Assembly: GCA_944320725.1 (NCBI GenBank)
Contig: CALUIM010000008.1
Span: forward strand, 30,385 to 94,384
Source of the DNA: an uncultured Coriobacteriaceae bacterium
GTDB taxonomy: Bacteria > Actinomycetota > Coriobacteriia > Coriobacteriales > Coriobacteriaceae
Length of the DNA: 64,000 nt
Direction of reading: 5' to 3'
Shown: one piece after another, positions 28,332 to 37,626 of the stretch
Position numbering within the stretch: position 1 is the stretch's first letter
How the letters are laid out: each line of letters opens with the position of its first letter
Translations under genes and position numbers: made by a program
The notes under the pieces: model-generated
Seen by the model: the letters and a program-made list of their open reading frames with translations, nothing else
The model's database searches: none
What the model was told of the DNA's origin: nothing

Positions 28332-28701
28332 TGGTCATCTTCCTAAACCTATGGGCAGGCAACGCGTAGCAACCCGGCTGCGGTGGTCATGACAAGGGAC
28401 CTATGGGTGGAAAGCGCGCAGCCAAGGCAGAGCGCTGGTCACGAGACGAGACCTATGGGCACGATGCTCATTGCAAACCTTCATTGATAGTCAAATCGAA
28501 CGGCCTATGGGCGCGAATTCAAGTTTTTCATGGCACCGAAGCGCGGTTAATAAGATTTCTTATCGAGCGACAACCCATACCCCTGAACATTTGACCAAGC
28601 GCACGGCAATCCCACGCACGGCACACCCATAGGTCTCAAGCGATGACCACCACGACCTATCCGCTACGCCTCATCAACCCATACGTCGACCCATTTGACC
28701 A
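28332..28701. repeat. Array A: seven 24-bp units with exact 52-bp period, convergent 4+3
   Basis: Four units read on the plus strand and start at 28332, 28384, 28436 and 28488. Three read on the minus strand and occupy 28574-28597, 28626-28649 and 28678-28701. Every unit is TGGTCA (TAGTCA in the fourth), 13 bases usually ending ACCT, CCT or GT, then ATGGG. Steps within each block are exactly 52. A third box near CGTAGCAA lies at unit position 34-41 (for example 28365-28372) and is recognisable in several units. The blocks face each other across 62 bases. Not coding: period is not a multiple of three and no ribosome sites or long frames fit. Confidence 0.93.
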
Positions 28702-28725
28702 GCGGACGGCGAACGGTATAGAAAC

Positions 28726-28765
28726 ACGCTGCCTCCCTATGCCATATGGCATAGGGAGGCAGCGT
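28726..28765 (-). terminator. 40-bp perfect palindrome after leuS
   Basis: A self-complementary sequence from ACGCTGCCTC to GAGGCAGCGT, 40 bases with no mismatch, lies 25 bases after the leuS stop. On the minus strand it is followed by GTTTCTATA. It probably terminates leuS, though the T tract is short; a perfect palindrome could also act as a bidirectional stop or a protein site. Confidence 0.6.
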
Positions 28766-28789
28766 ATTGCAGGATGAACGTTCAGTTCC

Positions 28790-31381
28790 CTACTTCACTA
28801 CCAAGTTCACAAGACGCCCGGGAACGCAGATCGCCTTGACGACGGTCTTATCGCCAATCCATTTCGCAGCGGCCTGCTCTGCAGCAGCACGCATCTCGTC
28901 TTGTGTCGCCGTGGTAGAAACATCAACGCGGCAGCGCATCTTGCCAAGCACCTGCACGGCTATCTCAACCGTGTCGCTCTCCGCTTCAGATGCATCAAAC
29001 GCAGGCCACGGCGCGGTATAGGCGTTGTCCGTATGGCCCAGCGCCTCGTGCCACAGCTCATCGGCCCAGAACGGGCAGATCGGAGCCATAAGCGAGACGA
29101 TATCGGTCGCAACCATCCAGGAAAGCGCCGCATCACGCGTATCGGGCGTAGCTTCAGTCGCGTTGAGATATGCACTCGCCGCGTTCACAAGCTCCATGAT
29201 GGCCGAGATGGCCGTGTTGAACTGCTGGCGATCGAAGTCCTCGGTGCACTTGGTAATCGTGCGATGGCGCTCGCGATAGAGCTTCAACGCCTCGGCATCG
29301 AGCGCGCCCTTGTTGAGCGTCGCCGCAGCATCGCCGGCGTTGGCAAGCTGCCAAACGATACGCCACGCGCGGCGAATGAAGCGGTTCGCACCGGCAACGG
29401 CATCCTCGTCCCAGTCAAAATCTTTCTCGGGCGGCGCAATGAAGAGAATCGCGAGACGCATGGTATCGGCACCGTACGGTTCGATCACCGAGCTCGGCGG
29501 CACGACGTTGCCCTTCGACTTGGACATCGTCTCGCCGTTGGCATCCTTCACCATGCCCTGGCACAGCAAATTGGTGAACGGCTCATCCACATCGAGCATG
29601 CCCATGTCGCGGAGCGCCTTCGTGAAGAAGCGCGAGTAGAGCAAATGGAGAATGGCGTGCTCGATGCCGCCGATGTAGTTGTCGACCGGCATCCAGCGGT
29701 CCGCCGCCTCCCTGGAGAACGGAAGCTCGGCATTGTGCGGGTCGCAATAGCGCAGGTAGTACCAGCTGGAACACGTGAAGGTGTCCATGGTGTCGGTCTC
29801 GCGGCGCGCCGGACGGCCGCACACCGGGCAGGTGGTCTCGTAGAACTCGGCGCACTCGGCAAGCGTCTCGCCCGCGCCGAGATCGAGGTTATCGGGCAGC
29901 ATGACCGGCAGCTGATCCTCGGGCACCGGAACGATACCACAGTGCTCGCAGTGCACAACCGGAATGGGATTGCCCCAATAGCGCTGACGGCTGATGAGCC
30001 AGTCGCGCAGGCGGAACTGCACGCTGCGACGACCGGTACCAGCAGCCTCCAGATCGGCGACGATCGCCGCCTCGCCCTCGGAATGCTTGCCGCCGCGCAT
30101 GCCGGTGTACTTGCCCGACTGGACAAGCGTGCCCTCGGCAACGTGTGCGGAATCCCAATCCACGGTCTCGGCGTGATAGGTGTCGATCGACTCACCGGCC
30201 GCCTCGAGCTCGGCACGTTCATCGTCCATGAGGATGATGGGCACGATAGGCAGATCGTACTTACGGGCAAACTCGAAGTCGCGCTGGTCGCCGCAGGGTA
30301 CGGCCATGACGGCGCCCGTACCATAATCGGAGACGATGTAGTCAGCAACCCACACCGGCACCTTCTGGCCGGAAACGGGATTCACTACATAGCGCCCGGT
30401 GAAGGCACCGTGCTTCTCGAGCGTACCCTGGGCGCGCTCCACGGCGGAAATCTTCTCGGCGCCCTCGATGACCGCGCGCACATCGCGCTCGTACTCGGTA
30501 CCCGCGACAAGGTCAATCAGACCCTTGTATTCAGGGGCGAGCAAGAAGAAGGTGCAGCCGAACAGCGTGTCGGCGCGCGTGGTGAAGACGGTAATCTTGC
30601 CCTCGTCGCCAGGGATAGGCTCACCCTCGGCGTCACAGAGCGTGAAGTCAACCTCGGCGCCCTCGGAGCGACCGATCCAGTTGGCCTGCATCTGCTTCAC
30701 GCGCTCGGGCCAGCCGGGCAGCTTCTCGAGATCGTCGAGCAGCTCCTGGGCGTAATCGGTGATCTTGAAGTACCACTGCTCAAGCTCGCGCTTCTCGGGA
30801 ACCGAGCCGCAGCGCCAGCAATGGCCCTCGGTCACCTGCTCGTTGGCAAGGACCGTGTTGCAGCCGGGGCACCAGTTAACCGGGCTCTTTTTGCGATACA
30901 CGAGCCCGCGCTCCATCATCTTAAGGAAGATCCACTGGCCCCAGCGATAGTACTCGGGATCGCAGGTCTTCTGCAGACGATCCATATCGTAGGAAAAGCC
31001 CATACGGCGCATCGTGGCGAGCGCCTGATCCATGTTCTTATACGTCCACTCGCCCGCCTGCGTATGGTGCTTGATGGCGGCGTTCTCGGCGGGCAAACCG
31101 AACGCGTCGAACCCGATGGGGTGCAGCACGTCGTATCCGCGCATGCGCGCCTGGCGTGCCATGGCGTCGCCGATGGTGTAGTTGCGCGCGTGACCCATGT
31201 GCAGGTCGCCCGAGGGGTACGGGAACATCTCGAGCACGTACTTCTTGGGCTTCGAGGAATCCTCATCCACGGCGAAGAGGTTCTCCTTGTCCCACGCCTC
31301 CATCCATTTGGCTTCAATGGCCTGGGCATCATAGGCAGGAATTCCCCCGCGGGTTTGCGTTTCGCTGCAGTGGTCGCACAT
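28790..31381 (-). CDS. leuS: Leucyl-tRNA synthetase
   Basis: The 863-residue class I synthetase has the HMGH signature (61-64), a CP1 editing domain with TTRADTLFG, zinc-type cysteine pairs, and MSKSKGNVV near residue 620, plus the anticodon-binding helical domain. Start ATG 31381 has AAGGAG seven bases upstream. A minus-strand extended -10 box (TGCTAGAAT, 31428-31420) lies just before it. Confidence 0.97.
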   Translation of the reverse strand: MCDHCSETQTRGGIPAYDAQAIEAKWMEAWDKENLFAVDEDSSKPKKYVLEMFPYPSGDLHMGHARNYTIGDAMARQARMRGYDVLHPIGFDAFGLPAENAAIKHHTQAGEWTYKNMDQALATMRRMGFSYDMDRLQKTCDPEYYRWGQWIFLKMMERGLVYRKKSPVNWCPGCNTVLANEQVTEGHCWRCGSVPEKRELEQWYFKITDYAQELLDDLEKLPGWPERVKQMQANWIGRSEGAEVDFTLCDAEGEPIPGDEGKITVFTTRADTLFGCTFFLLAPEYKGLIDLVAGTEYERDVRAVIEGAEKISAVERAQGTLEKHGAFTGRYVVNPVSGQKVPVWVADYIVSDYGTGAVMAVPCGDQRDFEFARKYDLPIVPIILMDDERAELEAAGESIDTYHAETVDWDSAHVAEGTLVQSGKYTGMRGGKHSEGEAAIVADLEAAGTGRRSVQFRLRDWLISRQRYWGNPIPVVHCEHCGIVPVPEDQLPVMLPDNLDLGAGETLAECAEFYETTCPVCGRPARRETDTMDTFTCSSWYYLRYCDPHNAELPFSREAADRWMPVDNYIGGIEHAILHLLYSRFFTKALRDMGMLDVDEPFTNLLCQGMVKDANGETMSKSKGNVVPPSSVIEPYGADTMRLAILFIAPPEKDFDWDEDAVAGANRFIRRAWRIVWQLANAGDAAATLNKGALDAEALKLYRERHRTITKCTEDFDRQQFNTAISAIMELVNAASAYLNATEATPDTRDAALSWMVATDIVSLMAPICPFWADELWHEALGHTDNAYTAPWPAFDASEAESDTVEIAVQVLGKMRCRVDVSTTATQDEMRAAAEQAAAKWIGDKTVVKAICVPGRLVNLVVK

Positions 31382-31419
31382 ACGAGCGCTCCTTGTACTC
31401 AGATACGGTAACGCTCGAA

Positions 31420-31428
31420 ATTCTAGCA
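31420..31428 (-). promoter_or_regulatory. Extended -10 promoter element of leuS
   Basis: TGC-TAGAAT on the minus strand, 39 bases before the leuS ATG. No convincing -35 box, which is acceptable for extended -10 promoters. No T-box motif is present in the short leader. Confidence 0.45.
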
Positions 31429-31458
31429 GGTTTTGCTAAGCGCGGCGAGCACGACGCC

Positions 31459-32538
31459 TTACGAAACGTACGCGGAACCGCGTGCCTGCTCAACCGAGCG
31501 AATCGTCTCGGAGTTCGCGATCTCGGTGTCGTTTAAGATGCCAGACTGCGCATCGAACTCAGAGGGATCGTACTGGCGCGTGTACCACTCCTTGCTATCG
31601 AAGTAGCTCTGCAGCTCCTCGTTGGAAAAACCGCGTCCATGACGGGCAAAGATCTCGTTGCGTGCGATATACAGCTCGTAGTCGCTCAAGTCCTCAAGCT
31701 CGGATGCGCTATAGAGGTGCGTGGCGCTGTCGGGCAAAATGTAGTCGCCATCCGCCTCGGCAGCACTTTCGGGCACATCAAAGCGGATATGCGCGCTGCC
31801 GGAGCAACCGCTTGCAGGATCAAGCTCAATCTTCAGCGTATGCGAGGTGCCCGCATCGAACGGCGTGGTGTACGCGAGCGTGCATCCATCGGCAGAGACA
31901 ACGAATGACGAGGCCACGACGCTGGCGTCATCGCCCGAGGCGTTCTCTTCGGTCAGCGTAAAATCGTCCTTCGAGATCTCGGAAAGTTCGTCGGAGGCAG
32001 CGCCCTCGATACTCATGCTCAACTCAAGCTCAGGGAAGTTTTCCGTCGAGATGGAATGCACCGTGATGGTAACCGCCTTGGCGTCCTCGGTATCATCGGT
32101 CTTACCTGCAAGCTCCTCTGCCGCCGTGGTCTCGTCTTCAACCGGCTCGACGGAGGCAGACGGACGGCTGAGAACGAGCGTCCAGATGGCAAACGCGGCA
32201 ACCACGATGACCGCGATCGCGCACACAACGCCGGCGATGATTTTGCCCTTCTTGCCATAACGATCGGGCTGGGGCTGCTCATATCCGGAAGCGGGCGCGG
32301 CCTGTGGGGGAACCGCCGCATCAACCGCCGGATTGGGCGCGGTATCGGATGCCGGCTGTGCCGCCACGCGCGTGGCACCCATGTCGACCGGCGTATCAAG
32401 TCCCGTTCCGCCCGGCTCGGCAACAACGTTTGTATCATGCGGCGCATGAGCCACGACGGGCTTGGAAACCCGGGCACCGCAATTGGGGCAGAACTGCGTA
32501 TCGTTCGGCAGCTCGGTACCGCATTTCGTGCAAAACAT
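31459..32538 (-). CDS. Zinc-ribbon, single-pass membrane protein with YARHG domain
   Basis: The 359-residue protein starts at ATG 32538 (GGGGAG eight bases upstream). It has an N-terminal zinc ribbon (CTKCGTE...CPNCGAR), a Pro/Ala-rich linker, one membrane helix (about 120-142), an extracellular domain of unknown fold, and a C-terminal YARHG domain (YELYIARNEIFARHGRGF ... SKEWY). YARHG domains are extracellular and thought to bind cell-wall components. It overlaps in operon with an amidase lipoprotein five bases upstream, which strengthens a cell-wall role. Confidence 0.75.
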   Translation of the reverse strand: MFCTKCGTELPNDTQFCPNCGARVSKPVVAHAPHDTNVVAEPGGTGLDTPVDMGATRVAAQPASDTAPNPAVDAAVPPQAAPASGYEQPQPDRYGKKGKIIAGVVCAIAVIVVAAFAIWTLVLSRPSASVEPVEDETTAAEELAGKTDDTEDAKAVTITVHSISTENFPELELSMSIEGAASDELSEISKDDFTLTEENASGDDASVVASSFVVSADGCTLAYTTPFDAGTSHTLKIELDPASGCSGSAHIRFDVPESAAEADGDYILPDSATHLYSASELEDLSDYELYIARNEIFARHGRGFSNEELQSYFDSKEWYTRQYDPSEFDAQSGILNDTEIANSETIRSVEQARGSAYVS

Positions 32539-32543
32539 CCCCG

Positions 32544-33398
32544 TCACTCCCCTACGCCGTCGTGGGTACGACTCGATTGATAGTTCTTCAAATATACCGC
32601 GAACTCGGGCGAGGTGTCCGAGTTTCCGCTGCGCCATGCTTTATGGTCGATAATCTCGCTCTCAAACCCATAGTGCGCATCGATGAGCGCAATCAGGCGA
32701 TCGAGTGCCTCGAGCTGCGCCTCGGGGTAGCCTCCCTGGCCACCCACATGAACGAGCTCGATGCCAACCGAATAGGAATTCATGCCGTAGTCACGCGCCC
32801 ACGACCCGATGGGCGTGGTGCCAACCTTATCGTCGCGCGACTCATCGGTGGTGCCAAAAAACTCGTTATGTCCGGTGTCCCCGAAGCCCACATGGTGCGC
32901 GATCTTGTCGAGCGGCACACACTGGACCACCGAGCCGTCCTGTGCAATCACGAAATGCGCCGCGATACCGCGGTTATTGTTGTCCCAAAACTCGACGATC
33001 GACGAAGCGGAACCCAGGCTCTCGGTATCATGCAGCACGATATAGCGCTGATGCTCCGACCCCTTCTCCCCGTGGACAAACTCATCGCGATAGTCCTCGA
33101 CGATACCGAGCTGGGAGCGCAAGCGGGCTTCCTGTGAGCTATCCCATGCGCGTTGCGCAGCCTGCATCGGTGTGGCGAGCAGCGTATCAAGCGCGGCAAT
33201 AGCACCTGCGTCTATGGCGTCATGCGGCCCGCTGGCTTGCGACAACGAACCCGCCGCGCTTCCTTCGGCAGCTACCGATCCACCGCCGCGCAACGACCCG
33301 GAACCTCCTACAGACGCCGCCGGCGTGCAGCCACCCACAACGATGCCTGCAACAAGACAGACACCAAGAAGCGTCGTCATACGGCGTAAACGTTTCAT
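32544..33398 (-). CDS. N-acetylmuramoyl-L-alanine amidase (Amidase_2) lipoprotein
   Basis: The 284-residue precursor (ATG 33398) has a signal peptide ending in VVGGC, a lipobox, and a Gly/Ser-rich spacer. The catalytic domain has zinc ligands typical of Amidase_2/PGRP: YIVLHDTES, HFVIAQDGSVVQCVPLDKIAHHVG and later VGIELVHVGG...IDHKAW. It should cut peptidoglycan stem peptides on the outer face of the membrane. It precedes the YARHG protein by five bases. Confidence 0.85.
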   Translation of the reverse strand: MKRLRRMTTLLGVCLVAGIVVGGCTPAASVGGSGSLRGGGSVAAEGSAAGSLSQASGPHDAIDAGAIAALDTLLATPMQAAQRAWDSSQEARLRSQLGIVEDYRDEFVHGEKGSEHQRYIVLHDTESLGSASSIVEFWDNNNRGIAAHFVIAQDGSVVQCVPLDKIAHHVGFGDTGHNEFFGTTDESRDDKVGTTPIGSWARDYGMNSYSVGIELVHVGGQGGYPEAQLEALDRLIALIDAHYGFESEIIDHKAWRSGNSDTSPEFAVYLKNYQSSRTHDGVGE

Positions 33399-33475
33399 CG
33401 CGCGCAATCCCCCTTGCTCGGTTGAGGCTATTGTACCGAAGCGGCACATGTTCAACGCCCCCGTGACGAGACGGC

Positions 33476-33510
33476 AAACGGCACCCGCGCGCCGAAGCGT
33501 ACGGGTGCCG
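33476..33510 (-). terminator. Hairpin after guaB
   Basis: CGGCACCCG and CGGGTGCCG form a nine-pair stem with a 14-base loop, followed on the minus strand by TTTGCC. It ends guaB and lies 40 bases past its stop. Confidence 0.6.
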
Positions 33511-33550
33511 CGTCATCCAATCCTCAGGTATACACCGAGACAACGCTATG

Positions 33551-35065
33551 CTACTGGTAGCTCACCATCTGGTGGCTGCGATCCTTGACCACGACGTCGT
33601 GCGCGCCGCCCTCGACAATCGACGTCGAGGAAACAAGCGTGAGGCGCGCCTTATCCTGCAGCTCCTTGATGGAGAGCGCACCGCAGTTGCACATCGTCGA
33701 TTTAATCTTGTAGAGCGTAGCGGAGACGCCCTCCTTGAGGGTGCCGGCATACGGCACGTAGGAGTCGACGCCCTCCTCGAACGCGAGCTTGGAGGCACCG
33801 CCGAGGTCATAGCGCTGCCAGTTGCGCGCACGCGCGGAGCCCTCGCCCCAGTACTCCTTCATATACTGGCCGTTCACGTTCACGCGGGCCGTGGGGCTCT
33901 CGTCGAAGCGTGCGAAGTAGCGGCCGAGCATCATGAAGTCGGCGCCCATGGCGAGCGCGAGCGTCATGTGGTAGTCGTAGACGATGCCGCCGTCGGAGCA
34001 TACGGGCACGTAGATGCCGGTCTCCTCGAAATACTCGTCACGCGCACGGCACACATCGATAAGCGCCGTCGCCTGGCCGCGGCCAATGCCCTTGGTCTCG
34101 CGCGTGATGCAGATCGAGCCGCCGCCGATACCGACCTTCACGAAGTCGGCGCCGCAGTCGGCCAGGAAGCGGAAACCCTCAGCGTCAACCACGTTGCCGG
34201 CGCCAACCTTAACGGAATCGCCGTAGTGCTCGCGGATCCACTCGAGCGTGAGCTTCTGCCACTCGGAGAAACCCTCGGAAGAGTCGATGCACAAACAGTC
34301 GGCACCCGCCTCGATGAGCAGCGGCACGCGCTCGGCGTAGTCACGCGTATTGATGCCGGCGCCCACCATATAGCGCTTGTTGGCGTCGAGCATCTCGTTG
34401 GGGTTGGACTTGTGGCTGTCGTAGTCCTTGCGGAACACGATGCCGATCAGGTGGTCGTCATCGTCCACCACGGGAAGGGCGTTGAGCTTATTGTCCCAGA
34501 TCACGTCGTTGGCGCGCTTGAGCGTGATGTTCTTGTCGCCCACGATGAGCTTCTCGCGCGGGGTCATGAACGTCGAGACGAGCGACGCCGGGTCATCGCG
34601 GCTGGGGCGATAGTCGCGGCTGGTCACGATGCCCAGAAGCTTGCCGTGGGCAGAGCCGTCGTCAGTAACGGGCATCGTGGAATGCCCCGTCTGCTCCTTG
34701 AGGTCCATGACCTGCGCCATCGTCATATCCGGCGTGAGCGTGGAATCGGAGACCACGAAGCCAGCCTTGTAGTCCTTGACGGCCTTCACCATGGCAGCCT
34801 CGGCCTCGGGGGTCTGCGATCCGTAGATGAAGCTCATGCCGCCCTCGGTTGCCAGCGCAACAGCCATGCGGTCACCGGAAACGGACTGCATGATCGCGGA
34901 CACCATGGGGATGTTAAGCGTGATCTCCGGCTCCTCACCGCGCTTGAAGCGCGTGAGCGGAGTCTTCAGCGAAACGCTGGTGGGTACGCACTCAGATGAG
35001 GAATACCCAGGCACCAGCAGGTACTCGGAAAACGTGTGGGACTCGCCGGGAAAGAACATCGCCAT
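33551..35065 (-). CDS. guaB: IMP dehydrogenase
   Basis: GuaB oxidises IMP to XMP in GMP synthesis. The 504-residue protein has two CBS motifs (about 95-225) inside a TIM barrel, the catalytic loop [19 protein letters not shown] (active-site Cys), [10 protein letters not shown] for IMP phosphate, and a flap region with [15 protein letters not shown]. The loop has GIGGGSIC where most IMPDHs have GIGPGSIC. Ribosome site AAGGAGG precedes ATG 35065. Confidence 0.95.
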   Translation of the reverse strand: MAMFFPGESHTFSEYLLVPGYSSSECVPTSVSLKTPLTRFKRGEEPEITLNIPMVSAIMQSVSGDRMAVALATEGGMSFIYGSQTPEAEAAMVKAVKDYKAGFVVSDSTLTPDMTMAQVMDLKEQTGHSTMPVTDDGSAHGKLLGIVTSRDYRPSRDDPASLVSTFMTPREKLIVGDKNITLKRANDVIWDNKLNALPVVDDDDHLIGIVFRKDYDSHKSNPNEMLDANKRYMVGAGINTRDYAERVPLLIEAGADCLCIDSSEGFSEWQKLTLEWIREHYGDSVKVGAGNVVDAEGFRFLADCGADFVKVGIGGGSICITRETKGIGRGQATALIDVCRARDEYFEETGIYVPVCSDGGIVYDYHMTLALAMGADFMMLGRYFARFDESPTARVNVNGQYMKEYWGEGSARARNWQRYDLGGASKLAFEEGVDSYVPYAGTLKEGVSATLYKIKSTMCNCGALSIKELQDKARLTLVSSTSIVEGGAHDVVVKDRSHQMVSYQ

Positions 35066-35164
35066 AAGTATCCTCCTTCTGTTGGGTGCGATCTCGCATT
35101 GGGCGCAACGGCACCAGCGCGATCCGCACGACTGCGTGGTAAAACCGCATGGCGGGCGGTTCTG

Positions 35165-35199
35165 GTGAGCTATTGTAGCTCACTGGCAGCTGGTACAAT
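35165..35199. promoter_or_regulatory. Overlapping divergent promoters and operator between guaB and the ModE-like gene
   Basis: A perfect 8+8 inverted repeat GTGAGCTA-TTG-TAGCTCAC occupies 35165-35183. It overlaps TTGTAG (35173-35178), which with TACAAT (35194-35199, 15 bases later) forms a plus-strand promoter. On the minus strand TTGTAC (35198-35193) and TACAAT (35177-35172), again 15 bases apart, form a promoter toward guaB. The two use the same DNA in opposite directions, so a protein bound to the palindrome could switch both. Confidence 0.55.
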
Positions 35200-35206
35200 A
35201 CGGCTG

Positions 35207-35623
35207 ATGAGAAGAACACATGGCCTTCGCGGATGCGTCGTTTTGCACGCGCGCAACGCCATGCCAAAGGAAAGCGAGCACCACCCCATTATGAGCATCG
35301 TCGCCACCGCACGCCTGACGTTTAAGGGCACCAACCGCACCCTCCCTGGTGCGTTTGGGGCAGGTTGCGCCGAGCTGCTCGAGGGCGTGGCAGAAGAGCG
35401 CTCGCTCAACCGTGCCGCCAAGCGCATCGGCATGGCATATTCCAAGGCATGGCGCATCATCAAAGAAGCGGAGGAGCAGCTGGGCTGTGAGCTGCTGGCA
35501 CGCAACGGCGCGCGCGGATCCACGCTCACTGACGACGGCCAACGCGTGCTCGCAGCCTATCGCCAGCTCGAACAAGAGCTCAACGACCTGCTCGATCGAC
35601 GACTCCCCGAACTGTTAGGCTAA
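35207..35623 (+). CDS. ModE N-terminal domain-like winged-helix regulator
   Basis: The conserved part begins at ATG 35291 and has the winged helix of ModE/LysR-type proteins: FKGTNRTLPGAFGAGCAELL, AAKRIGMAYSKAWRIIKEAE and a wing GARGSTLTDDGQRVL. The molybdate-binding MOP domains of full ModE are missing, so this is a stand-alone DNA-binding domain of 110-138 residues. The start is uncertain: ATG 35207 would be nearly leaderless from the predicted promoter, ATG 35291 fits the domain but lacks a well-spaced ribosome site. It may bind the palindrome in its own promoter region. Confidence 0.75.
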   Translation: MRRTHGLRGCVVLHARNAMPKESEHHPIMSIVATARLTFKGTNRTLPGAFGAGCAELLEGVAEERSLNRAAKRIGMAYSKAWRIIKEAEEQLGCELLARNGARGSTLTDDGQRVLAAYRQLEQELNDLLDRRLPELLG

Positions 35624-35647
35624 GCCGCCGCCCGCAGCATCGCGCCG

Positions 35648-36220
35648 CTACGAGAAAAACGCCCGCAGGCCGATGATGATGAGCACGATACCGCCTACGA
35701 TCTCGGCACGCGGACCAAAATGCGCACCAAGTCGTCGGCCTACCAGCAGCATCGCCACACAGCACGCAAATGTCATGATGCCGATGGAGGCGCCGTACAG
35801 CACGATGTTGGCGCCGCTCGCGGCGAGCGTCACACCCACGATGAACGCGTCGATCGAGGTCGCGATGGCCTCGAAGCATATCGTGGCATAGGTGAGCTGC
35901 GAGGTGGAGCAGCTTTCCGGCTCACGCAGCTCCTGAAGCGCCTCGACGATCATCTTCCCGCCGATGAAGCCCAAGATGGCCAGCGACACGATGCCTGCAT
36001 AGGCCTCGATGAGCGGCGCGATAAGCGTGCCGCCGAAAAATCCCGCAATAGGCATGCCCATCTGGAACAGGGCGAACAACACGGGCATGGCGATCTTCTT
36101 GCCGCGTGACATCGTTGGTTCGCATAATGAATTCGACAAGGTAACCGCCATGGCATCCATGGCAAGCGCGACACCGAGCGCGAGCGCCTCGATGAGGTTG
36201 CCGATATCAAATGAGCCCAC
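35648..36220 (-). CDS. mntP: Manganese efflux pump MntP
   Basis: The 190-residue protein has six predicted membrane helices and the conserved acidic membrane segments ALAMDAMAVTLSNS and EAIATSIDAFIVGVTL of MntP (DUF204). It exports Mn(II). Start GTG 36220 with GGAGG five bases upstream gives the normal family length; the longer frame would add an unlikely N-terminus. No yybP-ykoY riboswitch is seen in the 98-base gap before it. Confidence 0.9.
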   Translation of the reverse strand: MGSFDIGNLIEALALGVALAMDAMAVTLSNSLCEPTMSRGKKIAMPVLFALFQMGMPIAGFFGGTLIAPLIEAYAGIVSLAILGFIGGKMIVEALQELREPESCSTSQLTYATICFEAIATSIDAFIVGVTLAASGANIVLYGASIGIMTFACCVAMLLVGRRLGAHFGPRAEIVGGIVLIIIGLRAFFS

Positions 36221-36318
36221 AGCATCCTCCCCTGATGCGCTGAGCTGACGCGCGCACGGCGCGACATGCAAGGTAATACGTTGTTAGTTGGATATGACGC
36301 CTCGAACCGTACGGGCGA

Positions 36319-37458
36319 TTAGGGCTCGGGTGGATTGCAGAACAGACGAAGCGCCTGATCGAGGCTATCTGCCACCGAAAGCGGGTCGTCGGTCCCTACG
36401 AAGATGCGGACATACGCTGCATCCTTGCAGGTAACAACCGACATGCGTGTGGCGCTCCCACCAGCGGGAACGTCGCGATGCGCGCATGCGCAGCTGTCCA
36501 CGAACCGCCGCACCGCATGAGCTGCCGACTCGTTGAAGGTGCCCAGCAGCGAAAAATCGATCGCCGGGCCAAACCCGTGCATCAAAACGCTCGGTGCGAG
36601 CGCGGCGTCGGGATGCGCGTGCAGGCCAGGATAAAACACGCGCGCCACCTGCGGGTGGCAGGAAAGGTATTCGGCGATAGCACGCGCATGGTCGTTGTGC
36701 ATCTGCATGCGATACGGCAGCGAGTCGATGCCCCACGCAAGTGCCGAGAGATCGTCGGGCGAAAGCATGCCAAACGGTACCGGCTCGTCGGGATCGCCGA
36801 GACCGAATGCGATAAGGCGATAGGCGTCTTCGGCCTCGGGATGGACAATGCGACGACGACCGCGCCCGCTCACCGCAGGCGCCACGGTAATGGCAACCGC
36901 CTTGCGCTCGAGCATGCCGGCGGCAACGCGATCGAGGGCCTCCATGCAGACATGAGCACCCAGCTCGAGGGGGTGGCACCCAAACACCGAGGCAACGGTG
37001 TTATCGACGATGAGCAACGCGCCGACGCGCGCTGCAGCGTGCGCCAGCTCGCGAATGTCGGCAACGCGCAGGCACGTGCACCCAATGGTGGAAACAAACC
37101 AATACGTACGCGCGGCATGGGCACCAGCCGGATACGCATATGAAGCGGGAGAGCCCTCGGCGACGAGGCGATCGTCTCCCGTGCCCTCGGGCACATCGTG
37201 GCCGGCAGCACCCCAACCAGACGCCGTGAGAAACGCATCCGCCGTGGGCTCGGCCACAAACGTGAGGCGTCCCCAGCGAAAATGACGCTCGAACGAGGAC
37301 GCGAAATCGTCGGCACATACGATGAGGTGATCTTCAGGAGCGATGAGGCCAATCTTGGCAAGCATATCGGGCACGTTCTCCGCATAGGAGAACCAAGCGG
37401 CTCGACCGCCCTGGGCGTGAGCGTACGCCCATGCAAGTTCAGCCTGAGAACGCGTCAT
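36319..37458 (-). CDS. Cys/Met-metabolism PLP enzyme homologue lacking the catalytic lysine
   Basis: The 379-residue protein aligns with cystathionine gamma-synthase/lyase-type enzymes: VDNTVASVFGCHPLELGAHV matches the family's VDNTFxTPxxxxPLELGADIV, and later SLPYRMQMHNDHARAIAEYL and RVFYPGLHAHP are typical. Where the family has the PLP lysine in S-(A/L)-T-K-Y, this protein has ALDRV, so Lys is replaced by Arg and the GHSD that follows is lost. It also carries an unusual Arg-rich insertion (SGRGRRR). It is probably not a normal transsulfuration enzyme and may bind a ligand or regulate. Confidence 0.7.
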   Translation of the reverse strand: MTRSQAELAWAYAHAQGGRAAWFSYAENVPDMLAKIGLIAPEDHLIVCADDFASSFERHFRWGRLTFVAEPTADAFLTASGWGAAGHDVPEGTGDDRLVAEGSPASYAYPAGAHAARTYWFVSTIGCTCLRVADIRELAHAAARVGALLIVDNTVASVFGCHPLELGAHVCMEALDRVAAGMLERKAVAITVAPAVSGRGRRRIVHPEAEDAYRLIAFGLGDPDEPVPFGMLSPDDLSALAWGIDSLPYRMQMHNDHARAIAEYLSCHPQVARVFYPGLHAHPDAALAPSVLMHGFGPAIDFSLLGTFNESAAHAVRRFVDSCACAHRDVPAGGSATRMSVVTCKDAAYVRIFVGTDDPLSVADSLDQALRLFCNPPEP

Positions 37459-37566
37459 GCAGCATCACCCTTCCGTTGTCACACCGCTTCAGTATACCTG
37501 TTTCTCATGTCAAGACGATTACGCATTGCCCTCCCCCAACCCGAAGGTGAAGAGCATATGCAGCAT

Positions 37567-37601
37567 AAGAAAGGGCAGCGGCCCCGCCAGACCGCCGCCC
37601 T
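37567..37601 (-). terminator. Intrinsic terminator of thrS
   Basis: AGGGCGGCGG and CCGCTGCCCT pair (one G-U) with a ten-base loop, followed by TTCTT on the minus strand, about 26 bases after the thrS stop. Confidence 0.7.
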
Positions 37602-37626
37602 CATGCATGAACGTGCCGCGCTCCTG

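Noticed and set aside
28332..28701. Array A as a CRISPR array (24-bp repeats, 28-bp spacers)
   Set aside because: Repeats are strongly degenerate in the middle, units invert inside the array, spacers share a conserved box, and no cas gene is in the window. The same holds for array B.
36221..36318. yybP-ykoY manganese riboswitch before mntP
   Set aside because: The gap is too short and lacks the paired conserved loops.
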